Below are positions 51,349 to 59,197 of a DNA stretch of 64,000 nucleotides, in pieces. This DNA comes from Arcicella sp034931005 (GTDB taxonomy: Bacteria; Bacteroidota; Bacteroidia; Cytophagales; Spirosomataceae). Each line of letters begins with the position of its first letter. Positions within the stretch are counted from its first letter, which is position 1. The notes below the pieces were generated by a model. That model ran no database searches and had not been told where the DNA came from. It worked only from the letters and a program-made list of their open reading frames with translations. The position numbers and the translations under genes were made by a program. The DNA lies in NCBI RefSeq assembly GCF_034931005.1, contig NZ_JAYGIN010000004.1, positions 310,001 through 374,000 of the forward strand. The letters are read 5' to 3'.

Positions 51349-52251
51349 ATGAAAAAAAACAATTTCTTACGTTTGTTAACCATAGCAAGCGTAACCGCCA
51401 TGACTATTTGGGCTTGCCAAACCAACGATTTAACAAGTCCTGTTTCGTCAAATGAAGAAACCAATGTATCAAGTGCCAAAGTGGCGGCTTGTCCTCCTGT
51501 GTATGCTTTGGTTTTATTGGGAAGTGCTGGCTCGCCTGTTCCTGCGGGTTTTGCATCGTATATTTATAAAGTAAATCCTTGCTCGTCGCCTGTTGGTTTT
51601 ACACCAGTTTCACAAATTAAAATTGGAGGTACTCCTGTGTATTCGGTAACAGGTCTTTGTGATATGTATGGCGTAGCTGATATGGCTTGGGCAGTTACGG
51701 GCATTAATTCAAATTTCCCTCAAAAATTGTTGAGAGTAAAAATATCAACTGGAGTTGCTTCTGTGGTAAGCACAACGACTGCTCCTTTGCAAGATATTGA
51801 AAACTATGGCAATACATCCTTATTTGTAGCCATTAAGGAAGGAACTTCCCAGCTTTTGAAAGTGGCAGTTCCCAGTGGAGTTACGACTATATTTGCTCCT
51901 GCTGGACCAACAGCACAATATAATGGATTGACTGTGGTGGGTACTAAATTTCAAGCTATTTCGGGTTTAACCAATTTAATTTGTAGTCCAAACAGTGGAG
52001 ATATTTTTGAGTATCCAAATACTGGAGGAGCCTATACAGGTAAATATTCGTATAAAAATTTACCTGCTAATGGTATTTGGACGATGAAAGAATTAGGCTT
52101 CCATTTTGATAGTTGCTGTAGTAAACGTTGGATGGTTGGTAGTTCGTCTAATATTCTGTCTCACAATATAAATGTTACCGCTTGTTTGCCATCAAATCCC
52201 GTATTGTTATTTCAAACTCGCCCAATTTATGATTTCATGGTAAAACCCTAA
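51349..52251 (+). CDS. Lipoprotein of unknown function, beta-rich
   Basis: 300 residues. Signal peptide with lipobox TIWAC (Cys23). The mature part starts with a Ser/Thr/Glu-rich linker, then short strand-turn repeats (KVNPCSSPVGFTPVSQIKIGG, LLRVKISTGVASVVST, LLKVAVPSGVTTIFAP) that suggest a beta-propeller. Several Cys including a CC pair (DSCCSKRW) may form disulfides. No family recognised. It stands alone, followed by a REP-like hairpin. Confidence 0.72.
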   Translation: MKKNNFLRLLTIASVTAMTIWACQTNDLTSPVSSNEETNVSSAKVAACPPVYALVLLGSAGSPVPAGFASYIYKVNPCSSPVGFTPVSQIKIGGTPVYSVTGLCDMYGVADMAWAVTGINSNFPQKLLRVKISTGVASVVSTTTAPLQDIENYGNTSLFVAIKEGTSQLLKVAVPSGVTTIFAPAGPTAQYNGLTVVGTKFQAISGLTNLICSPNSGDIFEYPNTGGAYTGKYSYKNLPANGIWTMKELGFHFDSCCSKRWMVGSSSNILSHNINVTACLPSNPVLLFQTRPIYDFMVKP

Positions 52252-52301
52252 ACGAGAACTTAAATTTTTATATTGGGGTTTAGTTTAATATGCTTTAGGC
52301 A

Positions 52302-52348
52302 GTAAGCCGTATGCAATAAGCAAGTTTAGCCTATTGCATACAGCTTAC
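52302..52348. repeat. REP-like palindrome, GTAAGC stem
   Basis: GTAAGCcGTATGCAATAAG and CTATTGCATACaGCTTAC are inverted copies around a short centre. It spans the first in-frame ATG (52334) of the open frame upstream of the ABC exporter, which supports the later start at 52382. Confidence 0.7.
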
Positions 52349-52381
52349 GATATTAACCAACCATTCACGATTATATCCCCG

Positions 52382-54142
52382 ATGAAAATACTATTACGTT
52401 ATCTGAAAAAACACCAAACAACCGTTTTTGGAGCTTTGTTTTTAGCAGCAATCAATCAAATTTTTTCTCTTCTTGACCCATTTATTTTTCGCAAAATTAT
52501 TGACGATGTAGCAAATGTGTATCGCTCAAATACACATACCGTTGAAGATTTTTTACACGCTATTATTCCACTAACATTAGCGTCTATCGGAGTGGCATTT
52601 GTGAGTCGGGTAGCCAAAAATTTTCAGGATTATTTTATCAATACCGTTACTCAAAAAGTGGGGGCTCAAATCTATGCAGACGGTATTAGCCATTCTTTAG
52701 AATTACCTTATGAATCTTTTGAAGACCAACGTTCGGGAGAAACTTTAGGGAAATTGCAAAAGGTACGTACCGACGTTGAGAAAATTATCACCGTAGGAAT
52801 TAATATTCTTTTCCAATCGGTTATTGCTCTAATTTTCATTTCGATTTATGCATTTTCGGTACATTGGATGATTTTGCCTTTGTTTTTGATAACGGGCCCA
52901 CTCATTGCATGGATTAGTTCAGTGTTGAGCAAAAAAATCAAAACGATTCAGATTCAAATCGTGAAGGAATCAACGGGTTTGGCAGGTTCAACGACCGAAT
53001 CTTTACGTAATATCGAATTGGTAAAATCATTGGGTTTGGCAAAACAGGAAATTGCTCAGTTGAATGCCACGACTCAAAAAATCTTAAAATTAGAACTCAA
53101 AAAGGTGCGTTACGTGCGTTCAATGTCGTTTGTACAAGGAACGGTCGTAAACTTCTTGCGTGCGATGATGGTGTTGGTTTTGATTTATTTGATTTACGAA
53201 AACAAAATTACACTTGGACAATTTTACTCCCTGAACATTTATTCATTCTTCTTATTTGGGCCACTCCAAGAAATTGGTAACGTAGTAAATACTTACCGTG
53301 AGGCGGAGGTTTCACTGCAAAACTTTGAAGATATTTTCAAGATTCCAGTGGAAGTAAAACCTGCTAATCCATATCCAGTGATTAGCATTGATTCGCTTGA
53401 ATTTCAAGATGTTAAGTTTAAACATCAATCTGCGAATAAAGACGCTTTGCGTAAAATTAATTTCAAGGCACAACGTGGCGAAACCATTGCTTTTGTAGGG
53501 CCATCGGGGTCGGGAAAATCTACTTTGGTGAAATTATTGGTTGGACTTTATCGTCCGAAAGAAGGAAAAATTTTGTACAACGGACATAATTACGACGAAA
53601 TTGACTTCGACCAACTCCGTGAACGCATCGGTTTTGTAACGCAAGATACGCAGTTATTTTCGGGAACAATTCGAGAAAATTTATTATTCGTAAATCCAAC
53701 GGCAACCGACGAACAATGTTTGGACGTATTGAGAAAAGCCGCTTGTCATACCCTTTTAGACCGTGCTGAAAATGGCTTAGATACCATCATCGGAGAAGGT
53801 GGCGTAAAAGTATCGGGCGGAGAAAAACAACGTTTGAGTATCGCCAGAGCCTTATTACGTAATCCGAATTTATTGGTTTTTGACGAAGCAACCTCTTCAT
53901 TAGATTCATTGACGGAAGAAGAAATTTCAGAAACCATCCGTGAAGTTTCGGAAGGCACAACGCATTTAACCATCGTAATTGCTCACCGCCTCAGTACCAT
54001 CATGCACGCCACCAATATTTTTGTGTTAGAAAAAGGAAAAATAGTAGAAAACGGCTCGCATGAAGAATTATTGGAAAACAAAGGTTTGTACTATGCGATG
54101 TGGAGACAACAGGTTGGCGAAAAAGATTTAATCGAAGAATAA
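52382..54142 (+). CDS. ABC exporter, fused permease and ATPase
   Basis: 586 residues from ATG at 52382 (MKILLRYLKKHQ); an ATG at 52334 would put the start inside a palindromic repeat. Six transmembrane helices (about 15-310) form a type IV exporter permease. The nucleotide-binding domain has Walker A GPSGSGKST (near 386), Q-loop VTQDTQLFSG, signature VSGGEKQRLSIARAL and Walker B LLVFDEATSSLD, and the H-loop IAHRLST. It would work as a homodimer resembling MsbA/SunT-type exporters for lipids, peptides or drugs; the substrate is unknown. A repeat begins 5 bases after the stop codon. Confidence 0.92.
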   Translation: MKILLRYLKKHQTTVFGALFLAAINQIFSLLDPFIFRKIIDDVANVYRSNTHTVEDFLHAIIPLTLASIGVAFVSRVAKNFQDYFINTVTQKVGAQIYADGISHSLELPYESFEDQRSGETLGKLQKVRTDVEKIITVGINILFQSVIALIFISIYAFSVHWMILPLFLITGPLIAWISSVLSKKIKTIQIQIVKESTGLAGSTTESLRNIELVKSLGLAKQEIAQLNATTQKILKLELKKVRYVRSMSFVQGTVVNFLRAMMVLVLIYLIYENKITLGQFYSLNIYSFFLFGPLQEIGNVVNTYREAEVSLQNFEDIFKIPVEVKPANPYPVISIDSLEFQDVKFKHQSANKDALRKINFKAQRGETIAFVGPSGSGKSTLVKLLVGLYRPKEGKILYNGHNYDEIDFDQLRERIGFVTQDTQLFSGTIRENLLFVNPTATDEQCLDVLRKAACHTLLDRAENGLDTIIGEGGVKVSGGEKQRLSIARALLRNPNLLVFDEATSSLDSLTEEEISETIREVSEGTTHLTIVIAHRLSTIMHATNIFVLEKGKIVENGSHEELLENKGLYYAMWRQQVGEKDLIEE

Positions 54143-54146
54143 TATC

Positions 54147-54523
54147 AGTAGAGACGTTGCCTGCAACGTCTTTATCGCAACGTTTTGACCCACAATGTCT
54201 TTATCACAATGTTTTGACCCACAACGTCTTTATCGCAGTTTTGACCCACAACGTCTTTATCGCAACGTTTTGACCCACAACGTCTTTATCGCAACGTTTT
54301 GACCCACAACGTCTTTATCGCAACGTTTTGACCCACAACGTCTTTATCGCAACGTTTTGACCCACAACGTCATTATCGCAACGTTTTGACCCACAACGTC
54401 TTGATAGCAACATTTTGACCCACAATGTCTTGATAGCAACGTTTAATTTAGATTATTCAATAAATTTATTATGAATATTGTTGCCTGTAATGCCCTCTAA
54501 GACGTTGCAGGCAACGTCTCTAC
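54147..54523. repeat. Amplified REP/BIME element, 29-bp units
   Basis: The ends are GTAGAGACGTTGCctGCAACGTCT and its complement ending CTCTAC. Between them a 29-bp unit (core GACCCACAACGTCTTTATCG) is present about nine times, nearly identical in the middle and increasingly varied at the edges. The ends are the same family as in the element at 61096. There are no unique spacers, so this is not a CRISPR array. No gene lies in this gap. Confidence 0.85.
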
Positions 54524-54552
54524 TATAAATATTGATTCTCAAACACGCCACG

Positions 54553-55713
54553 ATGAAACGGATTTTACCCATTATTGTCATTTCTCAATTTTTCTGTACG
54601 TCGCTTTGGTTTGCAGGAAATGCCATTTTACCTGATTTAGCCAAACATTTTAATATTGAGGCGAATAATATCGCTCATTTAGTAAGTGCCGTTCAGTTTG
54701 GTTTTATATCGGGAACTTTCGTTTTTGCTCTTTCTGGACTGGTGGATAGATTTGTGGCTACTCGTATATTCTTTGTTTGCTCCATTTTGGCGGCTTTGTG
54801 CAATATTAGCGTTGTGATTTTGCCAACAACAGAAGCTATTTTGTTGATTTCTCGCTTTTTAACGGGTTTTTTCTTGGCAGGCATTTATCCCGTAGGCATG
54901 AAAATAGCTTCCGACCATTACCAAAAAGGTTTGGGCAAATCGTTGGGTTTATTAGTAGGAGCTTTGGTATTGGGAACGGCTTTCCCGCATTTTTTGAAAG
55001 GATTTAATACCAATTATTCGTGGGAATTTGTCCTTTGGGCTACTTCTGGACTTTCGGTTTTGGGTGGTTCAATGATGTTAATTTTTGTACCCAAAGGTCA
55101 ATTTTCATCAGTTTCTAAGAAAATTGATTTCAAAGCGATTAGTAACGGCTTTAAAATCCACAATTTCCGAAGTCCAGCTTTGGGATATTTTGGACACATG
55201 TGGGAATTATACACTTTTTGGGCATTTTTGCCCGCCTTGATTTTGTCTTATAAAAATCAGCATTATCAAACAGATATTAATGTTGCTCAATGGTCGTTTG
55301 TGATAATTGCTTCTGGTTCGGTGGCTTGTGTTATTGGAGGTTATCTTTCTGAATATTTTGGAATGAAAACTGTTGCTATTTCTGCTCTTGGTTTGTCTTG
55401 TCTCTGTTGTTTGATTTCTCCAATTTTACTTACTTATGCCAATGCTCCTGCTTTATTTTGTTTCCTATTATTTTGGGGAATGGTCGTTATTGCAGATTCG
55501 CCATTATTTTCAACTTTAGTCGCTCAAAATGCCCCAGTAGCATCAAAAGGGACATTGTTGACCATTACCAATAGCATTGGTTTTTCTTTAACAATTATCA
55601 GTATTCAGTTTTTAGGACTATTGTCAAGTGTGATAAATACCAATTATTTATACACTTTTTTGGCTATTGGTCCATTGTTGGGGATAGTTATGCTTCTTAA
55701 AAAAGAATCTTAA
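54553..55713 (+). CDS. Major facilitator superfamily transporter
   Basis: 386 residues from ATG at 54553 (MKRILPIIVISQF); the frame opens slightly upstream with a TTG. Twelve hydrophobic segments; FIS-GTFVFALSGLVDRF after helix 2 matches the MFS motif A region, and RFLTGFFLAGIYPVGMKI (helix 4) the motif B region. It resembles the CynX/NimT-like branch. Substrate unknown. Its stop codon overlaps that of the convergent DUF2490 gene by 4 bases. Confidence 0.88.
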   Translation: MKRILPIIVISQFFCTSLWFAGNAILPDLAKHFNIEANNIAHLVSAVQFGFISGTFVFALSGLVDRFVATRIFFVCSILAALCNISVVILPTTEAILLISRFLTGFFLAGIYPVGMKIASDHYQKGLGKSLGLLVGALVLGTAFPHFLKGFNTNYSWEFVLWATSGLSVLGGSMMLIFVPKGQFSSVSKKIDFKAISNGFKIHNFRSPALGYFGHMWELYTFWAFLPALILSYKNQHYQTDINVAQWSFVIIASGSVACVIGGYLSEYFGMKTVAISALGLSCLCCLISPILLTYANAPALFCFLLFWGMVVIADSPLFSTLVAQNAPVASKGTLLTITNSIGFSLTIISIQFLGLLSSVINTNYLYTFLAIGPLLGIVMLLKKES

Positions 55714-56372
55714 AATTTGAATTTATAGCCTAATCCAATAATCGCTCCAGATGATTCTGTTCCAACTAAATCCACATTAGAAAATACCGATACATCAACA
55801 GCATGGTGTTTGTTAAACTTATAAGAAATACCTGCTTTAGGGCGTATTTGGTCAATTTTTGCTCCAATTTCATAGAATATATCTCCCGAAATATAAGGCG
55901 TGAATTTCGACTTATTCGGATATGATATTTCTAATTTGTTTCTTAAATAACTGGTATCAAAATCAGTTTCTCCGTCATTATCTTTAAATTGACTTTGATA
56001 ACGTAATCGGTTTTCAAATTTCAAAAAGCCTAATTTTCGTTCATAGGATAAATCTGCATAAAAACGATGACGACTTTTAAACTCCTTTGTTTCATTTTTT
56101 CTTCGCTCAGTATAACGGTAGTTTCCTGAAATTTCAAAGTTTTTTAGAAATTTATAAGATAAACCAATCTCTCCAATATAGGTCTGAGCATAAGAGACAT
56201 TCTCTACAATTCTTGCTTGACCGCTGAGAGATACGGATAATTTTTTGGTTATTTTTTTCTCTACACTAATGCTATTCCACAAAGCTAAACCCTCATTTTG
56301 GGCATAGAGTTGATTGAAAGTGAATGTCAATAATAAGAGAATAATGAAAGGGTGAAATGATGATATTTTCAT
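55710..56372 (-). CDS. DUF2490 outer-membrane beta-barrel protein
   Basis: 220 residues. Signal peptide (SSFHPFIILLLLTFTFNQLYAQ), then regular amphipathic strands (KLSVSLSGQARIVENVSY, FEISGNYRYTERRKNETKEF, FKFENRLRYQSQF) to a terminal GYKFKF typical of an outer-membrane barrel. It belongs to the DUF2490 family. The start is 3 bases after the DUF4956 stop codon, so it is the last gene of an operon with the polyphosphate polymerase and DUF4956 genes. An outer-membrane channel or structural role in polyphosphate handling is only a guess. Confidence 0.82.
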   Translation of the reverse strand: MKISSFHPFIILLLLTFTFNQLYAQNEGLALWNSISVEKKITKKLSVSLSGQARIVENVSYAQTYIGEIGLSYKFLKNFEISGNYRYTERRKNETKEFKSRHRFYADLSYERKLGFLKFENRLRYQSQFKDNDGETDFDTSYLRNKLEISYPNKSKFTPYISGDIFYEIGAKIDQIRPKAGISYKFNKHHAVDVSVFSNVDLVGTESSGAIIGLGYKFKF

Positions 56373-56374
56373 GT

Positions 56375-57001
56375 TTATTTTTCGTAATAATACATAATCA
56401 GTTGTACAGAGTCTTTCAAAAAATCATAATCCTGGATTTCTACTCGATGAATATTTAGTCCTGTTCTTGCACTCAAATCTTCTATTAAAAGTTCTCTATT
56501 GGCAGGACTAATCAATCCTATTTTATCATAAGTTACTACTTTTGTATGTTCTTTTTTGATAAGCCAACTTCCTTCTAATAAGGCAGTTATCAGTAATAAA
56601 ATAGTTGTTGTAAATAGTAGCTCTTCCCAAGAATTCTTACTGATTGCCGAAATCAAACCGATAGCAATAACAATAAAAAGATAGGTCATGTCTTTGGTAG
56701 AAATCCCTTCAGTACGGTAACGTAGCATCGAAAAAACTGCAAACAAACCAAAGGCTGCTCCCATGCTCATTTCTACTTTATTGAGAAGGTAGGTAAGCAA
56801 AAATATAATTACATTGAACCCAAAAAAAGTAAGAAAATGGTCTGTCCGACGATAATGTCTGAAATAAATAATTCTGATTAAAATAAAAACTGCAATAATG
56901 TCAAATGCAAATTGTGTTAAAAATTGGGCTGACGAAGCACTAAGCCATTGAATATTCAGAAGGGTGTGGGATGAAAGTGTTATTGATTGTAAATAAGTCA
57001 T
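56375..57001 (-). CDS. DUF4956 membrane protein, polyphosphate-polymerase partner
   Basis: 208 residues. Five hydrophobic segments in the first 140 residues, with MEMSMGAAFGLFAVFSMLRYRTEGISTKDMTYLF-type sequence (the conserved LRYRTE motif is near 92), then a cytosolic C-terminal domain ending VQLIMYYYEK. DUF4956 genes nearly always accompany VTC-domain polymerase genes, as here. It probably anchors the polymerase or handles the polymer at the membrane (inference). Its first Met lies 62 bases inside the end of the polymerase gene; no later Met is sensible. Confidence 0.85.
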   Translation of the reverse strand: MTYLQSITLSSHTLLNIQWLSASSAQFLTQFAFDIIAVFILIRIIYFRHYRRTDHFLTFFGFNVIIFLLTYLLNKVEMSMGAAFGLFAVFSMLRYRTEGISTKDMTYLFIVIAIGLISAISKNSWEELLFTTTILLLITALLEGSWLIKKEHTKVVTYDKIGLISPANRELLIEDLSARTGLNIHRVEIQDYDFLKDSVQLIMYYYEK

Positions 57002-57764
57002 ATTGGTTAATGGTCTTTTGTAAATGTAAATATTTCGATTTGAAACGGTTATATTTTATGGTAGGTTGAGTGCTGATAACCCCCAAACAATACTTGCTAA
57101 TTGAGCCTTCACGTAGGTTGTATTTTCTGAAAATATCAATAATTGGAGATGACCCCAATTGTTCTTGTTTTACCTCAGCAATAGCGATTTTAGGAAAATT
57201 TACTTCTTGATTATTTCCTTGAAATTGTAAATTAATATCAATCGTTAAACGCTCAGGACTTGTTCTGTTGACGAAGGTCATTCGACGGTAATTTACGCCT
57301 AAATTCTCTTGAATGTCATAAGGTCTGTACGGACTTGTTTTTTCTAAAAATTGAGACATTTGTGGGCTAAATACCTCATCAGGACTTCCTTCTATTCGTT
57401 TTTTGATGGTTCTTCCTTTATTATTTTTATGCTTAATTTCTAAAAACGATAATGACGAATTAAGATATGTTCGAAATCTGATTTTATACCGACTACCCCT
57501 TCCAGATTGATGATGATGATATAATTCCAATTGTTGAGTATCAAAATAGCGACTTTCATAAGCAGATAATCGTTCCCCTTTCACTTCTAAAATTCGGTAA
57601 AGTGGCAACGCTTCTTCCAAAATTTGCGGTAAAAGATGAATAGGAATAATATATTTTACGTCAACTCGATTCATCAGGCTAACACCATCCATTTGTTTGA
57701 GGTCAATTTTTTCAAACTTCGAGGTAATAACTTTAATTTCTTCTATATAAAATGCTGGATTCAT
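56940..57764 (-). CDS. Polyphosphate polymerase, VTC domain
   Basis: 274 residues. VDVKYIIPIHLLPQIL near 30, RYFDTQQLELYHHHQSGRG near 68, YKIRFRTYL with basic residues of the tunnel, EIKHKNNKGRTIKKRI, and IAEVKQEQLG with the metal-binding Glu outline the CYTH-like tunnel fold of the VTC (PF09359) family. Yeast Vtc4 makes polyphosphate from ATP inside such a tunnel. The bacterial single-domain form is expected to do the same at the cytoplasmic face. It heads an operon with DUF4956 and DUF2490 genes, with a 62-base overlap to the next gene. Confidence 0.88.
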   Translation of the reverse strand: MNPAFYIEEIKVITSKFEKIDLKQMDGVSLMNRVDVKYIIPIHLLPQILEEALPLYRILEVKGERLSAYESRYFDTQQLELYHHHQSGRGSRYKIRFRTYLNSSLSFLEIKHKNNKGRTIKKRIEGSPDEVFSPQMSQFLEKTSPYRPYDIQENLGVNYRRMTFVNRTSPERLTIDINLQFQGNNQEVNFPKIAIAEVKQEQLGSSPIIDIFRKYNLREGSISKYCLGVISTQPTIKYNRFKSKYLHLQKTINQYDLFTINNTFIPHPSEYSMA

Positions 57765-57873
57765 AGTATTTGCAAAATCTATAACTGCTTGATTACAAGT
57801 GGAAACGACTTGTTTTGGTCGTTTTGGTTGAACTAAAGTTTGATAAATTTAAGATAGAGACATAAAATCAAAT

Positions 57874-58033
57874 CGGAACTATCTACAATTTGTCGCAGAA
57901 TAAAATTAGCCCACAGATTGTACTTATTCAACGGATTTACACGGATAAATTTAAAGAAAAATCAGTGTAAATCTGTTTTATCTGTTCTATCCGTGGGCTA
58001 ATTTTGTCTTCCGACAAATTGTAGATAATTCCG
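57874..58033. repeat. 160-bp palindromic element, copy 2
   Basis: Bounded by CGGAACTATCTAC and GTAGATAATTCCG. Its reverse complement is almost identical to the element at 27549-27708, with the same length of 160 bases. No coding capacity. It lies upstream of the polyphosphate operon. Confidence 0.85.
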
Positions 58034-58302
58034 AATCAAATAGATGTTCATTGGTCTTAATCAATGATATAAATTTTTGATTACAATTGCAAATCTCATG
58101 GATAAATGGCTCTCTTGGTTTATCAGATATACACAACATGACGTATAACTATTGCCAAATAATTGAAATGTTATGGATGTTTTATTTTTTTGTTAAAAAA
58201 TGATTAATGTCTATTGGGTTAAAAATCAGTATTTTGTGCATGGAAAATGCCTGATAATTAATGATGTTTTTCTTTGAATTTTAAAATAACCGTTGACTAA
58301 AT

Positions 58303-58412
58303 GCACTGTTTAATAAGTTTTTTCAACTTCCCGAAAGTGGAAAAAACTTTCGGGAAGTCCCCCAATCAAACATTTTAGGGTGAAAATTATTCAGAAAACT
58401 TATTAAACAGTG
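58303..58412. repeat. Nested inverted repeat of about 110 bp
   Basis: Outer arms GCACTGTTTAATAAGTTTT (58303) and AAAACTTATTAAACAGTG (ending near 58412) are nearly perfect complements; inside them CTTCCCGAAAGT and ACTTTCGGGAAG (58327-58357) form a second hairpin. The rest of bases 57765-58507 outside the two repeats is AT-rich with nothing recognised. Confidence 0.75.
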
Positions 58413-58507
58413 TACTAAATAGCAAGATCTGTACTTTGATTAATCTTAAAAAAGTTAGATATTTACCAAAAACTAAGGCAAATTTCTCTCCCCAAATCAT
58501 TATTGTC

Positions 58508-58963
58508 ATGAAAAATACTATTTACTGTTTTATAATCTGTACGTTCTTAATTGTTCAACAATCCTTTGCACAGTCTCCTGTTTCGTTTCCAGATGGAATT
58601 ACAGTTGGGAATCCAACCGTTACTATACCTGCGGGAAGTTCTTATAAATTAGCAGTAAGTGGCGGAATTATTACTGAAAAAGTACGTGTAGCAACCAGTG
58701 GAACTACTTTTTGGGCTGATTACGTTTTTGAACCAGCTTATAAACTTCGTCCATTAAAGGAAGTAGAAACGTTCATTAAAGAAAATAAACATTTACCAGA
58801 TATTCCTTCAACAGCAGAGGTTTCTCAAAATGGCATTGACCTTGCTCAAACACAAGCTTTACTTTTACAAAAGGTAGAAGAATTAACACTTTATGTAATC
58901 GAACAAAACAAGAAAATTGATAAATTAGAAAGAAAAGTACGTGTACTTAGCCATAAAAAGTAA
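58508..58963 (+). CDS. Secreted protein with C-terminal coiled coil, unknown function
   Basis: 151 residues from ATG at 58508, where MKNTIYCFIICTFLIVQQSFAQ is a clean signal peptide; the frame runs 24 residues further back without a convincing start. After a small beta-rich part (PDGITVGNPTVTIPAGS) comes the motif YKLRPLKEVETFIKENKHLPDIPSTAEV, which recurs in many secreted Bacteroidota proteins before a C-terminal coiled coil (TQALLLQKVEELTLYVIEQNKKIDKLE). It resembles the stalk end of tail-fibre-like proteins. No function assigned. Confidence 0.78.
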   Translation: MKNTIYCFIICTFLIVQQSFAQSPVSFPDGITVGNPTVTIPAGSSYKLAVSGGIITEKVRVATSGTTFWADYVFEPAYKLRPLKEVETFIKENKHLPDIPSTAEVSQNGIDLAQTQALLLQKVEELTLYVIEQNKKIDKLERKVRVLSHKK

Positions 58964-58993
58964 GAGCGTTTACTTTCAGAATTAACCAAAATA

Positions 58994-59034
58994 AAAAAGC
59001 CAAGATTATAGCCCAAAAGGTAATCTTGGCTTTT
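58994..59034 (+). terminator. Intrinsic terminator
   Basis: AAAAGCCAAGATTA and TAATCTTGGCTTTT form a perfect 14-bp stem around a 12-base loop, 30 bases after the coiled-coil protein gene. Confidence 0.88.
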
Positions 59035-59185
59035 CTATTTTACCAATCATAAATAACCAATATCTTCGATAACATCTTGAAAACCATAAACATAAATAAT
59101 GTGTTAACAATATTGTTGCGGTAAATGGAAATGTAGATTGATAGAATTAAAATCAATTTATTAAAAATCAACAGGTTATATCGCT

Positions 59186-59193
59186 TAATTTTG
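59186..59193 (+). promoter_or_regulatory. -7 box directly before ygiQ
   Basis: TAATTTTG ends 4 bases before the ATG at 59198, so transcription would start at or next to the start codon (leaderless mRNA), as for the DUF4296 gene. Confidence 0.5.
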
Positions 59194-59197
59194 TATT

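Noticed and set aside
54170..54440. CRISPR-like array of 29-bp repeats
   Set aside because: Units are contiguous with no unique spacers, and no cas genes are near. It is an amplified palindromic element.
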